Origin: Alteriqipengyuania halimionae
GTDB lineage: Bacteria > Pseudomonadota > Alphaproteobacteria > Sphingomonadales > Sphingomonadaceae
Length of the DNA stretch: 64,000 bases
Reading direction: 5' to 3'
Assembly: GCF_009827575.1 (NCBI RefSeq)
Contig: NZ_WTYR01000001.1
Location: forward strand, 806,001-870,000
The position numbers and the translations under genes were made by a program. Position 1 is the stretch's first letter, and each line of letters begins with the position of its first letter. Below the pieces are notes generated by a model. That model did not search any database. It had not been told where the DNA came from and saw nothing but the letters and a program-made list of their open reading frames with translations. This document shows positions 37,575 to 46,297 of this stretch, one piece after another.

Positions 37575-40500
37575 CTATGCCGGAGCAGGTCTGCCTTTCG
37601 TCGAACGGCGCACCACGCCCGACAAACCCTTGGTGAGCTGGAAAAGCCCGTTCAGCCGCGATTGCGGATCGCCCCAGCTGCGGGTTACGACCAATTTCAT
37701 GTCGGGCCGCAGCTTGGCAGCGCCTTTCAATCGGTCGACATAGGCGACGAGGCCCGGACCGTCGGGGAAATTGTCGTTGTGGAAGGTGACCAGCGCCCCC
37801 TTCGGGCCAAGGTCGATCTTGGCGATATGCGCCTCGATCGCCTGCTGCTTGATTTCTATGAGCTTGACCAGATTGGCGGTGGAATCCGGCAGCGGTCCAA
37901 AGCGGTCGATCATCTCGGCGGCGAGCGATTCGAGCTCGGCCTTGCCTTCGACCTGGTTGAGGCGGCGATAGAGCGCCATCCGCACCGCAAGATCCGGCAC
38001 ATAGTCTTCGGGAATCATGATCGGTGCATCGACGGTGATCTGCGGCGACAGGCCGGTGGTGTCCTTCTCCAGCCCCGCATCGCCGGCCTTGGCCATGACG
38101 ATCGCGTCCTCGAGCATCGACTGGTAAAGTTCGAACCCGACTTCGCGAATATGACCCGATTGCTCGTCGCCGAGCAGGTTGCCGGCGCCGCGCAGGTCGA
38201 GATCGTGGCTGGCGAGCTGGAAACCCGCACCCAGGCTGTCGAGATCGCCCAGCACCTTGAGGCGCTTCTCGGCGACTTCGGACAATTGCGTGTCGGCGGG
38301 GTAGGTGAGGTAGGCATAGGCGCGCAATTTGGCCCGGCCGACGCGACCGCGCAGCTGGTAAAGCTGGGCGAGGCCGAAGCGGTCGGCGCGGTGGATGATG
38401 ATCGTGTTGGCGCTCGGGATGTCGATCCCGCTTTCGACGATCGTGGTCGAGAGCAGCACTTCGTACTTTCCTTCGTAGAACGCGCCCATCCGGTCCTCGA
38501 CCTCGCTCGGCGTCATCTGCCCATGCGCGGTGATCGCCTTGATTTCGGGCACGTTCTCTTTGAGCCAGTCCTCGACATCGGCCATGTCGGCAATACGCGG
38601 CACGACGATGAAGCTCTGCCCGCCGCGATGGTGTTCGCGCAGCAGGGCCTCGCGCATGATCATGTCGTCCCATTCGGTGACATAGGTGCGCGTGGCGAGG
38701 CGATCGACCGGCGGTGTCTGGATCGTCGACAATTCGCGCAGGCCCGACATGGCCATCTGCAAGGTGCGCGGGATCGGCGTCGCGGTGAGCGTGAGAACGT
38801 GAACGTCGGCGCGCAGCTGCTTGAGCTTCTCCTTGTGGGTCACCCCGAAGCGCTGTTCCTCGTCGACGATCACGAGGCCGAGGTCCTTGAAATTCACGTT
38901 CTTCGACAGGATCGCATGGGTGCCGATCACGATATCGACATCGCCCTTTTCTAGGCCTTCGCGGGTCTGCTTGGCTTCCTTGGGAGGTACGAGGCGCGAA
39001 AGGCGACCGATCTCCAGCGGAAAGCCCGAAAAACGCTCCCTGAAATTGGTGAAGTGCTGGCGCGCGAGCAGGGTGGTGGGCGCGACCACGGCGACCTGTC
39101 GTCCTTCCATCGCGGCGATGAAGGCGGCGCGCAGGGCGACCTCGGTCTTGCCGAAGCCGACATCGCCGCACACCAGCCGGTCCATCGGCCGTCCGGTGCC
39201 CAGATCGCGAATGACATCGTCGATCGCCGCGTCCTGGTCGTCGGTTTCCTCCCACGGGAATTTCTCGACGAACTGGTCGTAGGAAGATTTCTCGGGTTCG
39301 AGCACCGGCGCCTTGCGCAGGCTTCGGGCGGCGGCGGTCTTGAGCAATTCGTGCGCGATCTCGCGGATGCGTTCCTTGAGGCCCGACTTGCGGCGCTGCC
39401 ACGCTTCGCCGCCCAGCTTGTCGAGCGGTACGCTGTCGCTTTCGCTGCCATAGCGCGAGAGGACGTCGAGGTTCTCGACCGGGATGTAGAGCTTGTCGCC
39501 GCCGGCATAGGAGAGCTGGACGCAATCGTGCGGGCTCTTGCCCACGGGGATCGATTGCAGCCCTTCGTAGCGCCCGATGCCGTGATCCATGTGGACGATG
39601 AGATCGCCCGGCGTGAGGGCGGATATCTCGGCGAGGAAGGCGTCCGCGCTCTTGCGTTTCTTCTTCCTGCGAACGAGCCGGTCGCCCAGCAGGTCCTGTT
39701 CGGTGACGAGTTCGATTTCGTCATTGGCGAAGCCGGTTTCGAGCGGAAGCACCAGCGCGACCGGCTGCTTCTTGGCCGCAATGCCCAAGGCTTCCTGCCA
39801 GCTGTTCGCCAATACCGTCTTGGCGCCGGCTTCTTCGAGGATGGAAGCGATGCGCGAGCGGCTGCCCTTGGAATAGGCGGCGAAGATCGCCTTGGCATCC
39901 TTTGCGCGCTTGCCGAGATATTTGGCCGCAGCATCGTAGGCGTTTTCGCCGCGCGCACGCTCCGGCGCAAAATCGCGGGCAGCCTTGAAGCCGAACTCGA
40001 CCGTGGTGGGGCTTTCAGGCTCGGCGAAATGGCTCGCACGATGCACCGGCCGTTCGGCGAGGATGGCGCCGAGTTCGTGCTCGGTGAGGTAGAGCGCATT
40101 GGTGTCGAGCGGGCGATAGCTGCCCGAGGCCTGGCCCGAGGTTTCGCTGCGCTGCTTGTGATAGTCCGCGACGTCGGATAGGCGTTCGTCAGCCGAGCCG
40201 ATAGCGGCGGCATCGATCAGGCTGACATCGTCGCCGAGATGATCGAACAGGGTGACGAGCTTGTCTTCGAACAGCGGAAGCCAGTGTTCCATCCCCGCCA
40301 GCCGACGGCCTTCGCTGACCGCCTGGTAGAGCGGGTCCTGTGTCGCATTGGCCCCGAACATCTCGCGATAGCGCGTACGGAAACGCTTGATGCTGTCTTC
40401 GTCGAGCAGCGCTTCGCTGGCCGGGAGCAGCAGGTGCTGGTCGACGGTGCGGACCGTGCGCTGGGTATCGGTGTCGAAGACTCGAAGGGACTCCAGCTCG

Positions 40501-41057
40501 TCGCCGAAGAAATCGAGCCGCAGCCCGCCTTCGAGCCCGCTGGGGTAAACGTCGAAGATCGAGCCGCGAACTGCGAATTCGCCGGCATCGACGACCGTAT
40601 CGGTGCGATTGTACCCCTGGCGCGAAAGCAGCGCGGTGAGGCTGTCATGCCCGATCTCGACGCCGGGCTTGAGTTCGCGCACCGACTCGCGAATCCGGAA
40701 GGACGAGAGCACGCGCTGGGTGACCGCGTTGGCGGTGGTGACCAGCAGCTGGTTGGCGCCCTTCGCCTGCAAACGATGGAGCGTCGAGAGCCGCTGCGCG
40801 CTGACCGAGAGCGCCGGGCTCGCGCGGTCGTAAGGCAGGCAATCCCAGCCCGGGAATTGCAGCACTTCGAGCTCGGGCGCGAAGAAACTTGCGGCTTCGG
40901 CAATCGCGCGCATCGCGGCGGCATCGGGCGCGATGAAGACCGCCCGGCGCGATGCCGCGCGGGCGAGATCGGCCAGCACCAGCGGTTGGGCCCCGCGCGC
41001 GATGCCGGAAAGCGTCAGCGGCTCTTTCGCCGTCAGGATACGGGAGAAATCGGGCAT
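37575..41057 (-). CDS. mfd: Transcription-repair coupling factor
   Basis: The 1160-residue Mfd protein displaces stalled RNA polymerase and recruits UvrA. Order of parts: UvrB-like N-terminal module (LQFPGWDCLPYDRASP), the RNA-polymerase-interacting domain (DLIVHMDHGIGRYEGLQ through KLYIPVENLDVLSRYGS), then the RecG-like translocase with Walker A GDVGFGKTEVALRAAF, DEEQ box, TATPIPRTLQMAM and RGRVGR. The C-terminal TRCF domain (LKVLGDLDSLGAGFQLASHDLDLRGAGNLLG) follows. ATG 41057 begins MPDFSRIL. GTG 41102 would overlap the terminator-like hairpin and is less likely. Confidence 0.96.
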   Translation of the reverse strand: MPDFSRILTAKEPLTLSGIARGAQPLVLADLARAASRRAVFIAPDAAAMRAIAEAASFFAPELEVLQFPGWDCLPYDRASPALSVSAQRLSTLHRLQAKGANQLLVTTANAVTQRVLSSFRIRESVRELKPGVEIGHDSLTALLSRQGYNRTDTVVDAGEFAVRGSIFDVYPSGLEGGLRLDFFGDELESLRVFDTDTQRTVRTVDQHLLLPASEALLDEDSIKRFRTRYREMFGANATQDPLYQAVSEGRRLAGMEHWLPLFEDKLVTLFDHLGDDVSLIDAAAIGSADERLSDVADYHKQRSETSGQASGSYRPLDTNALYLTEHELGAILAERPVHRASHFAEPESPTTVEFGFKAARDFAPERARGENAYDAAAKYLGKRAKDAKAIFAAYSKGSRSRIASILEEAGAKTVLANSWQEALGIAAKKQPVALVLPLETGFANDEIELVTEQDLLGDRLVRRKKKRKSADAFLAEISALTPGDLIVHMDHGIGRYEGLQSIPVGKSPHDCVQLSYAGGDKLYIPVENLDVLSRYGSESDSVPLDKLGGEAWQRRKSGLKERIREIAHELLKTAAARSLRKAPVLEPEKSSYDQFVEKFPWEETDDQDAAIDDVIRDLGTGRPMDRLVCGDVGFGKTEVALRAAFIAAMEGRQVAVVAPTTLLARQHFTNFRERFSGFPLEIGRLSRLVPPKEAKQTREGLEKGDVDIVIGTHAILSKNVNFKDLGLVIVDEEQRFGVTHKEKLKQLRADVHVLTLTATPIPRTLQMAMSGLRELSTIQTPPVDRLATRTYVTEWDDMIMREALLREHHRGGQSFIVVPRIADMADVEDWLKENVPEIKAITAHGQMTPSEVEDRMGAFYEGKYEVLLSTTIVESGIDIPSANTIIIHRADRFGLAQLYQLRGRVGRAKLRAYAYLTYPADTQLSEVAEKRLKVLGDLDSLGAGFQLASHDLDLRGAGNLLGDEQSGHIREVGFELYQSMLEDAIVMAKAGDAGLEKDTTGLSPQITVDAPIMIPEDYVPDLAVRMALYRRLNQVEGKAELESLAAEMIDRFGPLPDSTANLVKLIEIKQQAIEAHIAKIDLGPKGALVTFHNDNFPDGPGLVAYVDRLKGAAKLRPDMKLVVTRSWGDPQSRLNGLFQLTKGLSGVVRRSTKGRPAPA

Positions 41058-41102
41058 GCGGTCTATCCAAGCAAGCGCGAGCGAAACCGTTCCGTCACGC
41101 AC

Positions 41103-41131
41103 GAAAAACCCCCTCTTTTTCAGAGGAGGGG
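41103..41131 (-). terminator. Probable terminator between sdhE and mfd
   Basis: On the minus strand CCCCTC and GAGGGG form a 6-bp stem with a 10-base loop, followed by GTTTTTCG. It lies downstream of sdhE and upstream of mfd, so mfd probably has its own start of transcription just after it. Confidence 0.5.
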
Positions 41132-41246
41132 AGCGAATGTTGAGGCGAGCGAAGCGCGCGTCTCGCGCATGGCCTCGCTACGAATTGAATTTCTTTGCGC
41201 GCAGAAGCTCGCGCATGTCCTCATCTGGCGAGTAGGAAGGCGAAAA

Positions 41247-41525
41247 TCAACGCGGGATATCGACGAAGTCGAGCCGTTGCATCGCGTCCATTTGCGGGCC
41301 GGCGAATTGCTCGGGCACTGCAGCCGTCTTGAGCATCCATGCCATCACGTCGACATCGTCTTCCTCGAGCAGGGCTTCGAACCACACCAGTTCGGCCTCG
41401 CCCCATTCGCCCGAATAGCGATCGAAGAACCCGCCGAAGGTGTAATCCGCCTCGCGCGTGCCGCGATGCCAGGCGCGGAACTTGGCCTTGGCGAAACGTT
41501 GGGTGAGGTCGGGATTGTCTGCCAT
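41247..41525 (-). CDS. sdhE: FAD assembly factor SdhE family protein
   Basis: This small 92-residue helical protein keeps the RGxxE signature (HRGTREADYTFGGFFDRY) that contacts succinate dehydrogenase subunit SdhA and promotes covalent FAD attachment. The rest (ELVWFEALLEEDDVDVMAWMLK) matches the family's five-helix pattern. Its place between recG and mfd is, as I recall, common in alphaproteobacteria. It is divergent from recG across a palindromic repeat. Confidence 0.92.
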   Translation of the reverse strand: MADNPDLTQRFAKAKFRAWHRGTREADYTFGGFFDRYSGEWGEAELVWFEALLEEDDVDVMAWMLKTAAVPEQFAGPQMDAMQRLDFVDIPR

Positions 41526-41562
41526 GCGGAGCGGTTAGGCCAGGCTACCTTGCCTTTCAACT

Positions 41563-41648
41563 CGTCATTGCGAGGCGCCGCAGGCGACGCGGCAATCCTG
41601 CGCTGGCGCTTTGCCACTAGGGATTGCTTCGCTCTGCTCGCAATGAGG
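41563..41648. repeat. REP-like palindromic repeat in the recG 5' region
   Basis: TCATTGCGAG (41565-41574) and its exact complement CTCGCAATGA (41637-41646) bound an approximately 80-bp element with an inner second repeat (GGCAATCC and GGATTGC). Intergenic palindromes with this CGTCATTGCGAG end and GCAATCC core are, to my knowledge, widespread in alphaproteobacterial genomes. It lies 30 bases before recG and could fold in its leader RNA. Confidence 0.75.
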
Positions 41649-41675
41649 AATTTTAGTTGGTAGCGAAGCGAAACG

Positions 41676-43736
41676 ATGCGCCCCGATATCCTCAATCCGA
41701 TCTTTGCCGAGGTGAACACGCTCGACGGCGTGGGACCCAAGCTCGCCAAGCCGCTCGAACGGCTTGGGCTGAGCAAGATCAAGGATGTCGCCTACCACCT
41801 GCCCGATCGCTTCGTGGAGCGGCGCGCGGTCGCCAATCTCGACGAGGCGAGCGAGGGCGAGCAGATCGTCATCGCACTGACGCCGACCGAACATCGCGCC
41901 TCGCGGGGTGGGCGCGGGCCGTATCGCGTGCTGGCGCAGGACGCGATCGGCAATATCTGCGCGCTGACCTATTTCGGGCGCGCCTCCTACACCGCGAAAA
42001 AGCTGCTGCCGCCGGGCGAGCTGCGCTGGATCGCCGGTCGGCTCGATCGCTATGGCGACATGTTGCAGATCGTCCATCCCGATCACGTGGCCGAGAAAGC
42101 CGATACGCTGTCGGACAAGCAGGTCGAGCCAATCTACCGCCTGGCTGAGGGGCTGACGCAGCCGCGGGTTGCGTCACTTGTCGATCAAGCGCTCGATCTG
42201 GCCCCCGAACTGTCCGAATGGATCGAGCCGGGCCAGGCCGATCGCGGGGGCTGGCCGGCATGGCGCGATGCGCTCCATCTCGCCCATCGCGGTCCGCATG
42301 AAAAGGCGCGCGACCGGCTCGCCTATGACGAATTGTTCGCCAATGCGCTGGCGCTGATGCTGGTGCGCGCCGACAACCGCAAGCGACGCGGTACGCCCCT
42401 GCGCGGCGACCGCGCGCTGCGCGACAGGCTGAACCTGCCGTTCCCGCTGACCGGCGCGCAGACGCGTTGCATTACCGAGATCGAAGGCGACCTTGCCCAG
42501 GAAGCGCCGATGCTCCGTCTGCTGCAAGGCGATGTCGGATCGGGCAAGACGGTGGTCGCATTGGAAGCGATGCTGATCGCAATCGAGGCGGGGACGCAGG
42601 CGGCGCTGCTAGCGCCGACCGAGATCCTCGCCCGCCAGCATTACGAGACCCTGCGCGACATGGCTCGCCCGGTCGGGATCGAGATCGCGCTGCTGACCGG
42701 CCGCGACAAGGGCAAGGCGCGCGAATCGATCCTTATGGGGCTGCTCGACGGGAGCATCGACATCGTGGTCGGCACGCATGCGATCTTCCAGGACAGCGTG
42801 GCGTACCGGAACCTCGCGCTGGTGGTGATCGACGAGCAGCATCGCTTCGGCGTCGGGCAACGGCTGATGCTGGCGCGCAAGGGCAAGACGACGCCGCACA
42901 CGCTGGCGATGACTGCGACGCCGATCCCGCGCACGCTCACGCTGGCGCAATATGGCGAGATGGAAGTCTCGCAGATCGACGAATTGCCGCCGGGCCGACA
43001 GGCGATCGATACGCGTGTCGTCTCGACCGGGCGGCTCTCCGAAGTCGCCGACGGCGTTTCGCGCCATATCGAGGGCGGGCAGCAAGCCTATTGGGTCTGC
43101 CCGATCGTTCGGGAAAGCGAGACCGACGATATCGCCGCTGCCGAACAGCGCTTCGCCAGCCTCAAGGCGCGGTTCGGGGACGATGTCGTGCTCGTCCACG
43201 GTCAGCTGCGGCCCGAAGAGAAAGACGCGGCGATGGAGCGCTTCGCGTCGGGCGAGGCGAAACTGCTGGTTGCGACCACCGTGATCGAAGTCGGGGTCGA
43301 CGTGCCCAATGCGACGCTGATGGTGATCGAACAGGCCGAGCGTTTCGGACTGGCGCAATTGCACCAGTTGCGCGGGCGCGTGGGGCGCGGATCGGAAAAG
43401 TCGGTCTGCCTGCTGTTGCGCGGAGATGCGCTGTCCGAAACGGGGCGCGAACGGCTCGCCCTGATGCGCGAGACGCAGGACGGGTTTCGGCTCGCGGAAG
43501 AGGATCTGCGCCTGCGCGGCGGGGGCGAATTGCTGGGCACGCGGCAATCGGGCGAAGAGGCGTTCCGGATCGCCGATCTCGAACAGATCGCGCGGCTGCT
43601 GCCCGCCGCACACGATGACGCGCGGCTGTTGATGGAGCGCGATGGGGGGCTCACCGGCACGCGCGGCGAGGCGGCGCGAACGCTGCTCTATCTGTTCGAG
43701 CGGGACTGGGGCGTGCAACTCTTGCGTGGCGGCTGA
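41676..43736 (+). CDS. recG: ATP-dependent DNA helicase RecG
   Basis: The 686-residue branch-migration helicase remodels stalled forks and Holliday junctions. The N-terminal wedge (OB-fold) domain starts LDGVGPKLAKPLERLGLSKIKDVAYHLPDRF. The motor has Walker A GDVGSGKTVVALEAML, VIDEQHRFGVGQR, TATPIPRTLTLAQYGEM, and the RGRVGRGSEKSVCLLL and RLAEEDLRLRGGGELLGTRQSG motifs of RecG. Length is normal. Confidence 0.97.
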   Translation: MRPDILNPIFAEVNTLDGVGPKLAKPLERLGLSKIKDVAYHLPDRFVERRAVANLDEASEGEQIVIALTPTEHRASRGGRGPYRVLAQDAIGNICALTYFGRASYTAKKLLPPGELRWIAGRLDRYGDMLQIVHPDHVAEKADTLSDKQVEPIYRLAEGLTQPRVASLVDQALDLAPELSEWIEPGQADRGGWPAWRDALHLAHRGPHEKARDRLAYDELFANALALMLVRADNRKRRGTPLRGDRALRDRLNLPFPLTGAQTRCITEIEGDLAQEAPMLRLLQGDVGSGKTVVALEAMLIAIEAGTQAALLAPTEILARQHYETLRDMARPVGIEIALLTGRDKGKARESILMGLLDGSIDIVVGTHAIFQDSVAYRNLALVVIDEQHRFGVGQRLMLARKGKTTPHTLAMTATPIPRTLTLAQYGEMEVSQIDELPPGRQAIDTRVVSTGRLSEVADGVSRHIEGGQQAYWVCPIVRESETDDIAAAEQRFASLKARFGDDVVLVHGQLRPEEKDAAMERFASGEAKLLVATTVIEVGVDVPNATLMVIEQAERFGLAQLHQLRGRVGRGSEKSVCLLLRGDALSETGRERLALMRETQDGFRLAEEDLRLRGGGELLGTRQSGEEAFRIADLEQIARLLPAAHDDARLLMERDGGLTGTRGEAARTLLYLFERDWGVQLLRGG

Positions 43737-43777
43737 CATTCGCGCATCGTCCTTTCGAAGACGAGGGGAATCACTGC

Positions 43778-45067
43778 ATGACATCGATCCGAACCGCGCT
43801 GGCGAGCGCTTGCGCACTGGCCGCTTTCACGACACCGCTGGCGGCGCAGGAACGCCCGATCGTGCTCGAGGGCGCGACCATCCTGACCATGTCCGGCGAC
43901 CCGATCGAGAACGGCGCGCTCGTCATCGAGGACGGCAAGATCGTGAGCGTCGGCGCGACCGTCGACATTCCCGCCGGGGCCGAGCGCCGCGACATGAGCG
44001 GGATGGTGATCATGCCCGGCATCGTCGACACGCATTCGCATATCGGCGGCGTGGCCGGTGCCGACAGTTCCTCTCCCATGCAGCCCGAAACCCGCGCGAT
44101 GGATTCGATCAATCCGCGCGATTCGCGCCTGGCAAAGGCGCGGGCAGGGGGCGTCACCACCGCCAATGTCATGCCGGGCTCCGGCCATCTGATGAGCGGG
44201 CAGACCTTCTACATGAAGCTGCGCGACGGCGACACGATCGAGGACATCGCCTATTTCTGGGACGATGGCAGCGTGATGGGCGGCATGAAGATGGCGAACG
44301 GGACCAATCCCATTCGCTCGACCGCCGGCTTTCCCGGCACCCGCGCCAAGTCTGCCGCGATCGTGCGCACGCGCTTCGTAGCGGCGCAGGAATATTGCGA
44401 GGGCAAGCGCGAGAAACGCGACCTTGCCAATGAGGCGCTGTGCGAAGTGCTCGACGGCAAGCGCATCGTCCATTTCCACACCCACCGCGCCGACGACGTG
44501 ATGACTGCGATGCGGCTGCGCGACGAGTTCGGTTTCCGCCTGGTGCTCCAGCACGGGATCGAAGCGTGGAAGGTCGCCGACCGGATCGCAGCGGCCGATA
44601 CGCCGGTTTCTGCAATTCTGATCGACTCCCCGGGCGGCAAGCTCGAAGCGATGGACGCCACCCTCGAGGCCGGCGGGATGCTCGAACGGGCGGGCGTGCT
44701 GACGGCCCTTCATTCGGACGACGGCATCATCGATTCCCGCCTGCTGTTCCGCGAGGCCGGACTGGCTGTGCGCGGCGGCATGAGCCCCGACGGTGCGCTG
44801 CGCGCGCTAACCATCAACGGCGCGCGGATGCTGGGACTGGAAAATCGCGTGGGCAGTCTCGAGCCGGGCAAGGACGCCGATTTCCTCGTCCTCACCGGCG
44901 ATCCGCTGTCGGTCTATACCGATGTCCGCGAGACCTGGGTGGAAGGCGAAAAACTGTTCGACCTGACCGATTCGGAACAGGCGATCTATGCCACCGGCGG
45001 CTATGGCGCGGGTGAGGATACGCTGCCCGACGAAGTCTATGATCACGGCGGAGGAGCCAGCCAATGA
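43778..45067 (+). CDS. Secreted amidohydrolase family protein, metal ligands present
   Basis: The 429-residue product has a signal peptide (ALASACALAAFTTPLAAQ). It belongs to the imidazolonepropionase/prolidase-like branch of amidohydrolases. Metal-site residues are visible: H86-S-H88 (IVDTHSHIGG), the VHFHTHRADD block (H232, H234, H236), H259 (LVLQHGIEAW), and an Asp in LTALHSDDGI (314/315). The typical C-terminal LEPGKDADFLVLTGDPLS follows. It likely hydrolyses a C-N bond in the periplasm, possibly in a peptide. Substrate unknown. It overlaps the next amidohydrolase by four bases (ATGA) and follows recG by 41 bases. Confidence 0.88.
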   Translation: MTSIRTALASACALAAFTTPLAAQERPIVLEGATILTMSGDPIENGALVIEDGKIVSVGATVDIPAGAERRDMSGMVIMPGIVDTHSHIGGVAGADSSSPMQPETRAMDSINPRDSRLAKARAGGVTTANVMPGSGHLMSGQTFYMKLRDGDTIEDIAYFWDDGSVMGGMKMANGTNPIRSTAGFPGTRAKSAAIVRTRFVAAQEYCEGKREKRDLANEALCEVLDGKRIVHFHTHRADDVMTAMRLRDEFGFRLVLQHGIEAWKVADRIAAADTPVSAILIDSPGGKLEAMDATLEAGGMLERAGVLTALHSDDGIIDSRLLFREAGLAVRGGMSPDGALRALTINGARMLGLENRVGSLEPGKDADFLVLTGDPLSVYTDVRETWVEGEKLFDLTDSEQAIYATGGYGAGEDTLPDEVYDHGGGASQ

Positions 45068-46269
45068 ACGCGCTGAAATCGATTGTCGCCGCAACGCTTT
45101 GCGCGAGCGCGCTCACCGCACCCGCCTTCGCGCAGGACGTCGTGGTGAAAGGCGAGACGGTCTACACCATGGCCGGTGCGCCGATCGCCAATGGCGTGGT
45201 CGTGATCGAGGATGGCAAGATCGTCGCGGTCGGGCCCGAGGCTTCCACCGAGGTGCCTGAGGGATACGAACAGCTCAGTGCGCGGGTCGTCACGCCGGGC
45301 CTGGTCGACGCGCATACGGTCGTCGGCCTCACCGGTTATTCGAACCAGCCCGACGAGCAGGATTTCCTCGAGGAATCGACTCCGATCCAGCCCGAATTGC
45401 GCGCCATCGACGCGTACAATCCGGGCGAGCGGCTCGTCGAATGGGTCCGCGGTTTCGGCGTTACCACGCTCCACACCGGGCATGGCACCGGCGCGCTGGT
45501 TTCGGGCCAGACGATGGTGGTGAAGACCACCGGCCTCACGGTCGACGATGCGATGGTGAAACCGCGCGCGATGGTGGCGGGCAATATCGGCCCCGGCGCG
45601 CTCGGCAGTGGCGGCAAGTCTCCCGGCACCCGATCGAAACAGATCGCGATGCTGCGCGAAGCGTTGATCAAGGCGCAAGCGCCCGCCGACAAGGAAGGCA
45701 AGGCCAAGCGTGATCTAACGAATGAGGTGCTGCGCGATGTCGTAGCGGGCCAGCTTCCGCTGATGATCACCGCCAATCGCGCGCAGGACATAATGGGCGC
45801 GCTGCGGCTGAAGGAAGAATTCGGCCTCGATCTCGTGATCGACGGCGCTGCCGAAGCCTATCTCCTGCTCGACGAGTTGCGTGAGGCGGGCGTCTCCGTG
45901 ATCCTCCACCCCACGATGACGCGGCAATATGGCGATTATGCCAATGCCAGCTTCACCACCGCCAGGACGTTGCGCGAGGCGGGCATCCCGTTCGCGCTGC
46001 AATCGGGGTACGAGGCCTATGTGCCCAAGACCCGCCTGGTTCTGTGGGAAGCGGGCTTTGCGGTCGCCAACGGCCTCGCTGCCGAGGATGCGCTGCGCAC
46101 GATCACGATCGACGCAGCGCGGATCATCGGCATGGACGATCGGGTGGGCAGTCTCGAGCCGGGCAAGGATGGCGACGTCGCCTTGTTCGACGGCGATCCC
46201 TTCGAATACACCACCCATGCGACCGCCGTGGTGATCGATGGCGAGGTGGTCAGCCGCAAGGCGTACTGA
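45064..46269 (+). CDS. Secreted amidohydrolase-like protein that has lost most metal ligands
   Basis: The 401-residue product has a signal peptide ending TAPAFAQ and aligns by eye along its length with the upstream paralogue. It shares the TPGLVDAHT, LKEEFGLDLV, RVGSLEPGKDGDVALFDGDP and C-terminal blocks. The metal site is eroded: the HxH becomes H84-T-V86, the HTH of the first protein is ITA here, its QHG is IDG, and its LHSDD is LQSGYE. Only one ligand His remains, so it is probably non-catalytic. Tight coupling to the intact copy suggests a structural partner or regulatory subunit. The frame itself is undamaged and looks maintained. Confidence 0.85.
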   Translation: MNALKSIVAATLCASALTAPAFAQDVVVKGETVYTMAGAPIANGVVVIEDGKIVAVGPEASTEVPEGYEQLSARVVTPGLVDAHTVVGLTGYSNQPDEQDFLEESTPIQPELRAIDAYNPGERLVEWVRGFGVTTLHTGHGTGALVSGQTMVVKTTGLTVDDAMVKPRAMVAGNIGPGALGSGGKSPGTRSKQIAMLREALIKAQAPADKEGKAKRDLTNEVLRDVVAGQLPLMITANRAQDIMGALRLKEEFGLDLVIDGAAEAYLLLDELREAGVSVILHPTMTRQYGDYANASFTTARTLREAGIPFALQSGYEAYVPKTRLVLWEAGFAVANGLAAEDALRTITIDAARIIGMDDRVGSLEPGKDGDVALFDGDPFEYTTHATAVVIDGEVVSRKAY

Positions 46270-46270
46270 T

Positions 46271-46289
46271 GGCTCCCCCTCGGGGAACC
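46271..46289. terminator. Possible hairpin between convergent amidohydrolase and nhaA genes
   Basis: GGCTCCCC and GGGGAACC pair with one mismatch around a 3-base loop in the 28-base gap between the two convergent genes. No T-run is present, so this is weak. Confidence 0.3.
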
Positions 46290-46297
46290 GCGCGACT

